Assembly (NCBI RefSeq): GCF_007827555.1
Contig: NZ_VISS01000035.1
Coordinates: 1 to 49,635 of the forward strand
Direction: 5' to 3'
Source of the DNA: Aeribacillus composti
GTDB lineage: Bacteria > Bacillota > Bacilli > Bacillales > Aeribacillaceae
Length of the DNA: 49,635 bases
Shown in pieces: positions 42,367-49,635 of the stretch (the first letter of the stretch is position 1; each line of letters starts with the position of its first letter). The notes under the pieces were generated by a model. The model searched no databases and was not told where the DNA came from. It saw only the letters and a program-made list of their open reading frames with translations. The position numbers and the translations under genes are program-made.

Positions 42367-43366
42367 ATGTTCCTCCTCCTCTCTTGTAAATTAAATAGAG
42401 GAAGAAAGGAACTCCGATTAGGGAAGTGACAACTCCAATAGGAGTCTCAAACGGGTAATTCAAAAATCTGCTTAAAATATCGGACAGTGCTAAAAAAATA
42501 CCTCCAAGTACTCCGGCGCAAGGAATAACCCACCTATAATCGATTCCAATTAAAAATCGGGTTATGTGCGGAATGATTAAACCAACAAATCCAATATTTC
42601 CTGCCAGGGCAACAGAAATACCAGTCAAAATGACGGTGCTGGCCATTGCTAACGCTTTGACCAACACCGTTTTCTGTCCTAAACTCACAGAAACTTCTTC
42701 ACCTAAAGAAAGAATTGTGAGCGATTTGGAAATATAAAGAGCCATTATGATCCCGACAATTGCAAAAGGAATCGCAAGTTTTATTAGAAAGGGATCCATC
42801 TGATGCAGCCGGGCATTATACCAAAAACTGATGTTTTGCGATACTTGAAAATACGTTGACAAGGCAGCGGAAATACTGCTGAGAAACGTTCCAATAATAG
42901 TTCCGATGATCGCCATTCGAACGGGTGACATTCCGTTTGGCATAAGCGACGCCACGCCGAAGACGAAGCCAACAGCAATGGCTGAACCGAGTAGTGAAAA
43001 TATTATCATGCTCAAAGATGATGCATCCGGCATCAAAATCATGCAAAGTGTAATAGCGAAAACCGATCCGTCAGAAACTCCCAAAATCGAAGGGGAGGCA
43101 AGATAGTTCCTCGTCATTCCCTGCATGATCGATCCAGATATGGCCAAGAAAATTCCGATTAAAAGTGCTCCAATCGCTCTTGGCAAACGGGAATGTATTA
43201 CAATTTGGTGATTTACATTTTCCGGATCAAAATGAAAGAATGCCTCCCAAACCGTTTCGAAATTTATATCTTTCGCTCCATAAAGTATAGATAATAGAAC
43301 TATGAGCACAAACGCAATAGGTGAAGAACATAAAATGAGAATGGATATAGGAATCTTTAAGCGCAT
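42359..43366 (-). CDS. feuB: Siderophore ABC permease FeuB
   Basis: This 335-residue FecCD-family permease is the partner of FeuC; B. subtilis FeuB has 334. Motifs are SRLPRAIGALLIGIFLAISG, MTRNYLASPSILGVSDGSVF and GNIGFVGLIIPHITRFLIG. I chose ATG 43366 behind GGGCGGG; the earlier ATG 43390 overlaps the feuA stop but lacks a site. It is translationally close to feuA and overlaps feuC. Confidence 0.92.
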   Translation of the reverse strand: MRLKIPISILILCSSPIAFVLIVLLSILYGAKDINFETVWEAFFHFDPENVNHQIVIHSRLPRAIGALLIGIFLAISGSIMQGMTRNYLASPSILGVSDGSVFAITLCMILMPDASSLSMIIFSLLGSAIAVGFVFGVASLMPNGMSPVRMAIIGTIIGTFLSSISAALSTYFQVSQNISFWYNARLHQMDPFLIKLAIPFAIVGIIMALYISKSLTILSLGEEVSVSLGQKTVLVKALAMASTVILTGISVALAGNIGFVGLIIPHITRFLIGIDYRWVIPCAGVLGGIFLALSDILSRFLNYPFETPIGVVTSLIGVPFFLYLIYKRGGGTYA

Positions 43367-43386
43367 ATTATGATTCCCGCCCTGCA

Positions 43387-44376
43387 TCATTCATTTGCCA
43401 ATTTTTCAGTCGCTGCTTTTAAGAATTGAATTTTACTCCATGCTGTACCGCCTTGTGCCAACGGATCCACAACGTTTACGAATACTTTGTCGTTTTTAAC
43501 CGCATTAATGCTTTTCCAGATCGGATTCTTTTGCAATTCCTCTAGTGCTTTTGGATTCTCTTGGTTCTCATCCTCTGAAAATTGGACAAAGAGATAATCT
43601 GGATTCATTTCGCTAAATTTTTCTAACGAAATCACTTCCTGCGCTTTGGCATTTTGGATTTCTTCCGGTACGGTAAATCCTAAATCTTCGTATAATGAAG
43701 GGTTGAAAAATATATCTTTCGAATAGATCATAATATTACCGCTTCTAATACGAACGATAGCTACTTTTTTATCTTTGAACTTCTCGCCTATTTGTGCTTT
43801 CGCCTTTTCGAGGTCATCTTGATATTCCTTTAAAACTTTTTCTGCTAGATCCTGTTTCCCAGTAAGTTCAGCCAATAATCGCAGGTTATTTTCCCAATTT
43901 GTTGATATATGGGAAACCGGGATCGTGACAGCAATTTTCTCTAATTTTTCAATAACATCTGGTTTAAACTTTGTCGTTGCGAAAATAACATCCGGTTTCA
44001 GCTTCAGGATCGATTCAATGTTTGGCTGTGCCTTCTCTCCAATCGAAACGGTTGAAGCTGTAATATCCTTGAACATTTCCGGGAACTTTCCCCCAACCGT
44101 GATGCCTCCAGCAGGCTCAACGCCCAATACGAGCGCATCCTCCATCGTTTCCATACTGCCGGTGATTACAATTTTTTCTACGTTTTTAGGAACCGTATAT
44201 TCTTTGCCGAGATAATTGATCGTTCTCGTTTCACTTGACTCAGCTTCCTTCTTCTGCTCCGTTTTACTGCTTGAATCTCCCCCTGTGCTGCTGGTTTGTT
44301 CCTTATTACCGCCGCAAGCCGCCAATAAAAGAATAATTAGCGTGATAAGTCCATAGTAAAGCAGTTTTCTTTTCAT
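43387..44376 (-). CDS. feuA: Ferri-siderophore-binding lipoprotein FeuA
   Basis: This 329-residue class III solute-binding lipoprotein has a lipobox LLAAC (Cys21), an acidic/Ser-rich linker and two lobes joined by a helix. It binds ferri-bacillibactin or enterobactin-type siderophores outside the membrane. Recognisable segments are EKIVITGSMETMEDALVLGVEPAGG and IESILKLKPDVIF. I chose ATG 44376; AGGAGG lies 12 bases upstream, which is long but no closer start exists. A perfect Fur box precedes it, so the operon should be iron-repressed, and Btr next door is the expected activator. Confidence 0.93.
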   Translation of the reverse strand: MKRKLLYYGLITLIILLLAACGGNKEQTSSTGGDSSSKTEQKKEAESSETRTINYLGKEYTVPKNVEKIVITGSMETMEDALVLGVEPAGGITVGGKFPEMFKDITASTVSIGEKAQPNIESILKLKPDVIFATTKFKPDVIEKLEKIAVTIPVSHISTNWENNLRLLAELTGKQDLAEKVLKEYQDDLEKAKAQIGEKFKDKKVAIVRIRSGNIMIYSKDIFFNPSLYEDLGFTVPEEIQNAKAQEVISLEKFSEMNPDYLFVQFSEDENQENPKALEELQKNPIWKSINAVKNDKVFVNVVDPLAQGGTAWSKIQFLKAATEKLANE

Positions 44377-44404
44377 AATATAGAATGTCCTCCTATCATC
44401 CAAT

Positions 44405-44419
44405 TGATAATAATTATCA
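44405..44419. promoter_or_regulatory. Fur box of feuABC
   Basis: TGATAATAATTATCA is a perfect 7-1-7 match to the Bacillus Fur consensus. It lies 28 bases before the feuA start codon, overlapping the expected promoter or start point. Confidence 0.92.
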
Positions 44420-44442
44420 TTTTTAATTATAAAAAGTCTTTC

Positions 44443-46125
44443 TTATATATGACCATGGACAGTATCCAGAATTCTTTTTGGACGATTTCCAGAAAAAAGA
44501 CTTACCATTTCGTCAATTATTCGTTCGTGCGCGCTGGCAGAATACTCCAGCCATGGATCTGAGGAAATGAAATAAACGCGATTATTTCGAACTGCGCTCA
44601 ATTCTTGCCATGGCAACGAATATTGCAAAGTTTTCCAATAAGCTAACGTTTCTTCTTCTTGGCGAATTAACAAGAGAAGCCGATCAGGATCTAATTCAAT
44701 TAACTGATCTATTGTCATTCGTTCATCGCGGGCTAATTGATTGCAATTATACGCAGATGCCAGCTGCAAATCATGAAATAAAATATCTGAAATACTCCGA
44801 TTGCAATGAACATACATATTCTGTTTGGAAATTCGTAAAATGAGGAAAGTATCGTCCTTCACTTTATTTTTCACCCATTCTCGTGCATGCTTTACTTTTC
44901 TGTCATAATTTTTAAGCCAGTCCTCAGCTTCTTGCGTTTCACCTAAAAATTCAGCTGTCAGCAGCAGCTGTTCCCGCCAATTTTTCTCCTGCCACGGAAT
45001 ATAATAAATTGGAGCAACCCGAGATAATTTTTCTTTCTCCATTTCATCTAGATCATCCGTACTTATGACTACTTCAGGTTTTGCTTGAAGCAGCTTTTCG
45101 ATGTTGGACTCCCATTTTTGCCCATTCCGATAAGCATTGAGATGGACAGAAATATCTGTACGATACTCCTTATAATAATAAGCGGTCCATTTCGGATGAA
45201 GCGGCGCAGCATACGGGATGATTTTAAGAGCCAGCAATTGACCGGTAATGGGAGAGCGATAAGCAGCTATTTTACGGCGTCGTCTTTTCATATAATGTGT
45301 TGGTGTAACTCCAACCTGCTTCTTGAATTTGCGGCTAAAATAAAATTCATCGTTGTAGCCGATTTGATGGGCAATATCTTTTAGCTTGGCATGAGACTGT
45401 GCCATAAGCTGTTTTGCTTTATTGATCCGCAGCTCTGTCAAATAGTCGATAGCACTAATTCCGTACGTTTTTTTAAATAAATCGACAAAATATTTCGGAC
45501 TGATTTTTGCGATTGCTGCCAATTGCTCGATGGACAAATTTTCATAATAATAATGGTCCATATAGTCCTTTGCCAGTTCAAGCGCTGCACACGATCCGTT
45601 ATGTAAAAAAGATCGGCTTTTCAAAATAATATAGAGCAATTTTTGGAAAGTAAACTGACTGCGGAAGCGTTCCAGCTCGTCATCACTATCCCAATATTGA
45701 AAGATCGATTTGCACAATGAGGTGAGTTGATCAAAAGGGAACACTTGAATTTCACCTTGCAGAGAAAATAAACGTCCATCTTTCTCATTTACCATGCATT
45801 CATACCTTTGATCGGTTGATCGGAACACCTCAAACTTCAACAGGTAGATTTCTGTTTCATCGAGAGCCTGTATTTCACCTCCATAAGTCTCTCCAGGTAT
45901 ACACGCATACACATGATTTTGTTGAATCCTATACTCGGTTGTGCCCAGCGTCAATTGTCCATGTCCGTTCACCACTATGATAAGAACATATGAGAAGGTT
46001 AGCTGCTGCTCAATTTGCAAATTTCCATTCCGTTTTAATAACTCAATATTTCGAAGTCTAAAAGACAAGTCATCTAAAGATAAATTATTCGAAGCCTCAT
46101 TTACAACAAAACTATGTCCACTCAT
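44443..46125 (-). CDS. btr: AraC-type activator Btr with siderophore-binding domain
   Basis: This 560-residue regulator has three parts. Residues about 1-150 are a cupin-like AraC sensor region. Residues about 185-285 hold two AraC helix-turn-helix units (SIEQLAAIAKISPKYFVDLF and LKDIAHQIGYNDEFYFSRKF). Residues about 300-550 form a substrate-binding-protein domain like FeuA. In B. subtilis Btr senses ferri-bacillibactin and activates feuABC-ybbA, matching the arrangement here. Unlike in B. subtilis, where btr is divergent, it lies upstream on the same strand, ending 66 bases before the feuA start. AAGGTGGAAG precedes the ATG. Its own Fur box is about 110 bases upstream. Confidence 0.92.
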   Translation of the reverse strand: MSGHSFVVNEASNNLSLDDLSFRLRNIELLKRNGNLQIEQQLTFSYVLIIVVNGHGQLTLGTTEYRIQQNHVYACIPGETYGGEIQALDETEIYLLKFEVFRSTDQRYECMVNEKDGRLFSLQGEIQVFPFDQLTSLCKSIFQYWDSDDELERFRSQFTFQKLLYIILKSRSFLHNGSCAALELAKDYMDHYYYENLSIEQLAAIAKISPKYFVDLFKKTYGISAIDYLTELRINKAKQLMAQSHAKLKDIAHQIGYNDEFYFSRKFKKQVGVTPTHYMKRRRRKIAAYRSPITGQLLALKIIPYAAPLHPKWTAYYYKEYRTDISVHLNAYRNGQKWESNIEKLLQAKPEVVISTDDLDEMEKEKLSRVAPIYYIPWQEKNWREQLLLTAEFLGETQEAEDWLKNYDRKVKHAREWVKNKVKDDTFLILRISKQNMYVHCNRSISDILFHDLQLASAYNCNQLARDERMTIDQLIELDPDRLLLLIRQEEETLAYWKTLQYSLPWQELSAVRNNRVYFISSDPWLEYSASAHERIIDEMVSLFSGNRPKRILDTVHGHI

Positions 46126-46234
46126 CAGCTTCCACCTTCCTAATTAGTTGTATCTTTATGTCAACTAGCATGTTCATTTCTTTTCAAATATTGGAGGAAC
46201 AGCAAGGAAAATATTTTAACACAAAGATTATAAA

Positions 46235-46249
46235 TGATAATGATTATCA
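46235..46249. promoter_or_regulatory. Fur box of btr
   Basis: TGATAATGATTATCA is a perfect 7-1-7 Fur site, embedded in AATGATAATGATTATCATT. It lies 110 bases before the btr start codon. Confidence 0.93.
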
Positions 46250-46393
46250 TTATTGTTTATAATCATACCAAATTCTTCTCTTTTTTAAAAGTTAAATGAC
46301 GAGACAGTTCTTTAGCTTAATGTTTATCACTTTGGACTCAAGAATTCGATTTAGGAAACGCTAAATACAAATTTGTTTCATATCGAAAAGCGC

Positions 46394-46427
46394 GAAAAAA
46401 AGAATCAACGCGTTGTGGCGTTGATTC
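46394..46427 (-). terminator. Terminator downstream of the 66-residue gene
   Basis: A 10-bp perfect stem (GAATCAACGC at 46402-46411, GCGTTGATTC at 46418-46427) with a 6-nt loop is followed on the minus strand by TTTTTTT. It ends minus-strand transcription from the CRISPR and small-gene region. Confidence 0.85.
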
Positions 46428-46732
46428 ACAGATTAGGTTCTTTTGCCAATTTGTTACTAATTGGTCCTTGCAATCATTACGGTTTTCATCACTCATATTT
46501 TTGCAATTATTCGCTCCACTTTAACATTTTTTACCCGAAGGATTTGTTAATGTATTATGAAAGAATACACACCGATATAAATGATGTGTTTCCCTGACAA
46601 TGCCAAAGCTTCGTTAAGATTAAACCAGCTGCTTTACAGCGCTGAATGTGAAATTCTGTGCGTTTCCATCACAACTGCCTCAAGACCCTATTGATACTTG
46701 TACGGGAAGCAGCCAGTAGAAAAAAGAGTCGT

Positions 46733-46933
46733 TCAAAGTTTTTTTAGCTCTGAAAGGATTTTTTCTAACTCTGCTTCGTCTAACTTCGGAGCTTCTACAC
46801 ATATTTTTTGGGCTTCCATGTATTCATTAAACTCTTTTACTATGTCTTCCGGCGCTCCAGGCTTTAGGTGCCAGTTACCCGGTTCATCAACGAAGAAAGG
46901 ACTTTTTGCAAATTTAGGTTCTTTACACGTCAT
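46733..46933 (-). CDS. Small protein of unknown function next to the CRISPR array
   Basis: I do not recognise this 66-residue protein. It has a good ribosome site (AAAGGAG, then 8 bases to ATG). The first half is rich in Pro and aromatic residues (SPFFVDEPGNWHLKPGAPED), and the second half is a charged helix (EFNEYMEAQKICVEA, then DEAELEKILSELKKL). It is soluble, acidic, has two Cys, and shows no signal peptide or membrane segment. It begins 82 bases past the distal end of the CRISPR array, on the strand from which the array is transcribed, so it could share that transcript. A terminator lies 300 bases downstream. Confidence 0.7.
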   Translation of the reverse strand: MTCKEPKFAKSPFFVDEPGNWHLKPGAPEDIVKEFNEYMEAQKICVEAPKLDEAELEKILSELKKL

Positions 46934-47015
46934 TTCTTGCGCTCCTTTGGTATTCGTCTAGCGCTCTTTCATAGCTTCACCTTTTAGTAGTCTAGCATAT
47001 TTTCTTAGATACAGG

Positions 47016-47372
47016 GGCTTAATTCCTCATAGTTAAGATAAAAACTGGTAGTAATATCCATTTTGGCTTTCATAACCAAGGTTTCAATTCCTCATAGGTA
47101 AGATAAAAACACTATGAAAATAAAAGAAATAAAGGAGTCCTTAACGTTTCAATTCCTTATAGTTAAGATAAAAACCCAGAAATCAAACTAGAATATTTAA
47201 ACACATTTGAGTTTCAATTCCTTATAGTTAAGATAAAAACGAAAACTTTGGAACTTGTAAATGGTGACTTAGTTTTGTTTCAATTCCTTATAGTTAAGAT
47301 AAAAACATTGGAAGAAGACTTCTCTTGGATAAGCTGATGCATGTTTCAATTCCTTATAGTTAAGATAAAAAC
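47016..47372 (-). CRISPR. CRISPR array, six 30-bp repeats, five spacers
   Basis: Repeats start at 47016, 47081, 47146, 47211, 47277 and 47343. The four right-hand repeats are identical (plus strand GTTTCAATTCC...AAGATAAAAAC), the second has two changes and the first about four. Spacers are 35, 35, 35, 36 and 36 nt and all differ. On the minus strand the repeat ends ATTGAAAC, the usual 8-nt crRNA 5' handle of type I-B and III systems. Decay of the left repeat and the AT-rich right flank put the leader to the right of 47372. No cas gene is in the window. The repeat closely resembles those of Geobacillus and related Firmicutes. Confidence 0.97.
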
Positions 47373-47490
47373 CCCCAAAAAACGTAGTTAAATAAGCATT
47401 TCATTTTTAATGCTTGACTGGTTATTTTTATTTTAACGAAAGGAGGAAATTTTATCAAATCTTTGATTTGCTTGGGCTCAATGAAGATTT
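47373..47490 (-). promoter_or_regulatory. Putative CRISPR leader
   Basis: This AT-rich stretch directly abuts the best-conserved repeat. It should hold the promoter for pre-crRNA on the minus strand and the site of new spacer integration. No gene is present. Confidence 0.6.
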
Positions 47491-47549
47491 AAAAGAGTCG
47501 TCGATCCCCGGGGATTTTTGCACGATTGGGGGTCGACGACTCTTTTTTA
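47491..47549. other. Strong GC-rich hairpin beside the CRISPR leader
   Basis: AAAAGAGTCGTCGA (47491-47504) pairs perfectly with TCGACGACTCTTTT (47533-47546), with inner CCCC (47506-47509) and GGGG (47528-47531) extending the stem and an 18-nt loop containing ATTTTTGCA. It has T/A tracts on both sides, so it can serve as a bidirectional terminator. It could shield the leader from the toxin side, or be a conserved leader-end element. Confidence 0.8.
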
Positions 47550-47568
47550 TTTCCGTTTAAAACAGATT

Positions 47569-47772
47569 TCAAAGTTTGCCTGCCGACAATGAAATCCATG
47601 TTTTATCAATCATTTTACCTGATCCATCTGTTTTAATAAAGTAAACATCCGGCTCATTTTATATTCTAGGTTTATCCTTCTCATTCATTTGAAGCAAGAT
47701 TGAGACCATATTTAACATTTCATTCAGGAAAAATTGGTTTAGGTCTATTCGATCGGTTCCTATGACCTAAAA
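47569..47772 (-). pseudogene. Relic of a small protein gene, antisense to the toxin
   Basis: On the minus strand one frame reads IGTDRIDLNQFFLNEMLNM, VSILLQMNEKDKPRI, a TAA, and then NEPDVYFIKTDGSGKMIDKT followed by WISLSAGKL to TGA at 47569. Protein-like sequence continues across the single stop, so it looks like the C-terminal part of a dead gene. No start or ribosome site is visible. An immunity or accessory protein of a toxin locus is possible but not shown. Confidence 0.4.
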
Positions 47773-47864
47773 TAAGAACATGATCTGATAAATGATTGGT
47801 ATTTTTTACTTAAAATTCCCTTTTTTTCTTTCTGTTTACCAAAAGTTTCATATTTTCTCTTATA

Positions 47865-48437
47865 ATGAAACAGAAAGCTGTTCCACATGTTGGAATCCAT
47901 TTCGTTTCAATCGGAGGCATGAAGGCAGTGGATGTCAAGTATATCCCTTCTGAATGGGAAAAGACCAAGAAAGGCATTGGCGATCTGGTCGGTCTCGGTG
48001 TATGGGGCAAAGGCATGATTGATAAATTAAAAGATCTGAACGATCTTCTCAAAGACGTTCAAGCAGACATCGCCAAATATGACACAGATGGTGTCATCTC
48101 TTTCACCCACACAGACCGAAAAAAACAATATCAACAATTATATGAAGATTATCTCGTCTTGCACCGCTTTAGCAGCCGTGTCGGAGAGATTGTTGACCGC
48201 ACCATAGATGATCCGTTTTATCAAGAGATCGATGCTTTTGTGGAAGCGATGCACAACTTATCCATATCAAAGATCAAAACGAAAAACCACATTGGCGCCA
48301 AAAAAACAGTTGTCGCTCCCGGAGCATACGGCACACAACAAACAATCGATGTGCCGAAAGCCGAGGTCGGACTGGAAGATCTGTTCATTGGCAGCAACTA
48401 CTATGCTAGGCTGATGGAACGGGAATACGCTTTATAG
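47865..48437 (+). pseudogene. Polymorphic toxin, N-terminal part (5'-truncated, ends at in-frame TAG)
   Basis: This 190-codon frame is the front of a large secreted toxin gene. It reads PSEWEKTKKGIGDLVGLGVW, KLKDLNDLLKDVQADIAKYD and FSSRVGEIVDRTIDDPFYQE, resembling the central region of LXG/T7SS-type polymorphic toxins of Bacillaceae. The usual N-terminal secretion module (for example LXG) is absent and no ribosome site precedes ATG 47865, so the 5' end seems lost. TAG at 48435-48437 interrupts the frame; the next codons (KELNPKAKFSKQEY) continue it without a shift. A single base change would explain the stop. Confidence 0.75.
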
Positions 48438-49634
48438 AAAGAACTGAACCCTAAAGCAAATTTTTCGAAACAAGAATATATACAGAAAGCATTGAATTCT
48501 CGAGCTTTCCAGTATGAATCGATCAAAGACGGGCAGATGAACAAAGAGTTTTGGGGGCAAATAACAGCACTTGCTGTCATAGTAGGCACTTCCTTCATTT
48601 GTCCGCCAGCAGGGATGGCATTGGGGGCAGCTTATGGTACACTAGAATTAAGCTCAGCCGTTTCCGGAAAAGACTGGATTTCAGGGAGAGAGTTGAAAAC
48701 AGACGAACGAGTATTCCGTGGTGTCCTTTCTCCATTGGATATCGTCCCTGGCGTAAAGGGGCTTTCCACATTCAGCAGCGCCGCCCGTTTCTCCCATCTA
48801 AGAGAAGCCAGTGATTTAAAATTATTAGCGACGAAAACGGGCTTGCAGTCCAAATCATTTGTCCGGGATATGGTGGTTCGTGCGGAAAAAGGCATATTCC
48901 CCCGCATCAGAAATGCTAAAAGCTTGGCAAAAGAAATCCCGCACCATTTGAAAAACAAAAGCGCAAACAGTGCACTGAAAACCGCCCGGTTCGTAGACAA
49001 CGCCCTGACCAATCTGAAAAATTCAATCCCTGACCGGCAAATGGGATTGGCCATGGAAGGGATTGAGAACGTTAAGGTTCCGCTCGAAAACACCAATGGA
49101 TTGGAGAATAAAGTTCGAGCTTATCTAAGTGAGAAGACAGAGGTAAATTCAGGTGTAGGTAAAGTAGGAAACGATGGCGTTGAACTTGGCACTAAGGGTA
49201 CAGGTAATGATAGTATATTCTCTAAAGGTGCTATTAAGCATATATTCCACGGAGAAGTTAATAAGAAACGTAATGCTGTAGGGTATCACCATGAGAGTAT
49301 GATGGGTGGAAAAATCATTGAGGTGACTGATCCTCCTAATCAGTATGGTGTGTATCGCGCAATAGTAGAAATAGAAGGAAAGGGAAAAAGAGTACCATCA
49401 ACATTCTTCCCTAAAGATTGGAATAGAGTTCAAGTAGTCGATGCTATCAAACAGGTTTATCAAAATAAGAGATTAATTAAGGATAACTTGTATGAGGGTA
49501 CATTACCTAATGGTATGAGAATACAAATGAGATTAGATTCCTGTAAATTATCATTTTATCTCCGCATAAAAAGCCTTCTTTTTTGCAAATTCCTTCGGGA
49601 TGTTCTTCTCCCCTTTTCTGAAAGAGTGTGCTAA
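48438..49634 (+). CDS. Polymorphic toxin, C-terminal part: pre-toxin TG and EndoU nuclease domains
   Basis: This part continues the preceding fragment in the same frame; independent starts would be TTG 48492 or ATG 48540. After a hydrophobic segment (about 48555-48655 bp: ITALAVIVGTSFICPPAGMA) comes the pre-toxin TG region (SAVSGKDWISGRELKTDERV, LSPLDIVPGVKG), then a linker. The C-terminal EndoU RNase domain follows (FSKGAIKHIFHGEV, AVGYHHESMMGGKI, STFFPKDWNRVQVVDAIKQV), with the two catalytic His segments intact. After MRLDS the family end (usually NGKIISAFP) is replaced by an unrelated tail to TAA 49632-49634. The toxin tip from about 49130 is more AT-rich than the shaft. With the TAG upstream, the lost 5' end and the altered tail, it is probably non-functional; the right window edge hides what follows. 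Confidence 0.72.
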   Translation, partial: KELNPKANFSKQEYIQKALNSRAFQYESIKDGQMNKEFWGQITALAVIVGTSFICPPAGMALGAAYGTLELSSAVSGKDWISGRELKTDERVFRGVLSPLDIVPGVKGLSTFSSAARFSHLREASDLKLLATKTGLQSKSFVRDMVVRAEKGIFPRIRNAKSLAKEIPHHLKNKSANSALKTARFVDNALTNLKNSIPDRQMGLAMEGIENVKVPLENTNGLENKVRAYLSEKTEVNSGVGKVGNDGVELGTKGTGNDSIFSKGAIKHIFHGEVNKKRNAVGYHHESMMGGKIIEVTDPPNQYGVYRAIVEIEGKGKRVPSTFFPKDWNRVQVVDAIKQVYQNKRLIKDNLYEGTLPNGMRIQMRLDSCKLSFYLRIKSLLFCKFLRDVLLPFSERVC

Positions 49635-49635
49635 A

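Larger units (their letters stand above)
46126..46732. other. Region upstream of btr
   Basis: Contains the btr Fur box and the terminator of the 66-residue gene. Between 46260 and 46390, and from 46430 to 46730, no gene or clear signal is seen. Short plus-strand frames lack ribosome sites. Confidence 0.4.

Noticed and set aside
44443-46125. Two separate genes (AraC regulator plus binding protein) instead of btr
   Set aside because: The frame is continuous and the same two-part architecture is known for Btr.
47016-47045. Treating the left flank as leader and the array as plus-strand transcribed
   Set aside because: The left-most repeats are the degenerate ones and the crRNA handle ATTGAAAC reads on the minus strand, so the leader must be on the right.

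Overview
The window looks like chromosome from a spore-forming, probably thermophilic or thermotolerant Bacillaceae (Bacillus smithii / Geobacillus-Parageobacillus type). The reasons are Bacillus subtilis-like gene sets (yknWXYZ, fnr with a C-terminal FeS motif, ywrCBA/ywrD, feuABC-besA-btr), a gamma-type spore protein, strong AGGAGG-type ribosome sites, and a phenol-degradation cluster close to the pheA1/pheA2/pheB genes known from thermophilic bacilli. No rRNA or tRNA gene was seen.

Layout. 0-8 kb: a DUF4349 lipoprotein, an FtsW/RodA-type protein, the yknWXYZ export/self-protection operon behind a clear SigW-type promoter, an oversized gamma-SASP with four 120-bp repeats, and fnr behind an Fnr-type box. 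8.6-17.5 kb: a minus-strand aromatic catabolism cluster. It holds the two-component phenol hydroxylase (pheA1, pheA2), a cluster-specific FAD synthetase that lacks a riboflavin-kinase half, a GlcG/HbpS-like protein, catechol 2,3-dioxygenase (pheB), 2-hydroxymuconic semialdehyde hydrolase, 4-oxalocrotonate tautomerase, a [2Fe-2S] ferredoxin and an XylR-N/V4R/PucR-type regulator. Phenol would go to catechol and then to meta-cleavage products, but the later meta-pathway enzymes are not here. 18-27 kb: a yyaL-type gene split by a 52-nt hairpin-bearing insert, a 38-bp perfect palindrome, a GH18 lipoprotein, and a GntR(YtrA)-controlled operon of two ABC transporters. 27-34 kb: a solitary DNA methyltransferase, decayed membrane-protein relics, an MFS transporter plus gamma-glutamyltransferase pair, and divergently the Lrp-type regulator with a split chromate transporter.

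34-40 kb: a purine riboswitch of the guanine class upstream of adenine deaminase, then a gene graveyard. The graveyard has a PucR-type pseudogene, a second adenine deaminase fragment, and a Zur-box-preceded nickel/peptide-binding-protein pseudogene. It surrounds intact cobQ and a pterin-carbinolamine dehydratase. 40-46 kb: the bacillibactin uptake cluster besA, feuC, feuB, feuA, btr with two perfect Fur boxes. 46.7-49.6 kb: a 66-residue protein of unknown function, a six-repeat CRISPR array without cas genes (transcribed on the minus strand, leader to the right), a strong GC-rich hairpin next to the leader, and a polymorphic toxin gene (pre-toxin TG plus EndoU nuclease) that carries an in-frame TAG and has an altered C-terminus.

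The least explained items are the 52-nt insert in the yyaL-like gene, the giant gamma-SASP, the guanine-class riboswitch on adenine deaminase with a candidate Shine-Dalgarno switch, the cas-less CRISPR array with its attached small gene and hairpin, and several small dispersed repeats.
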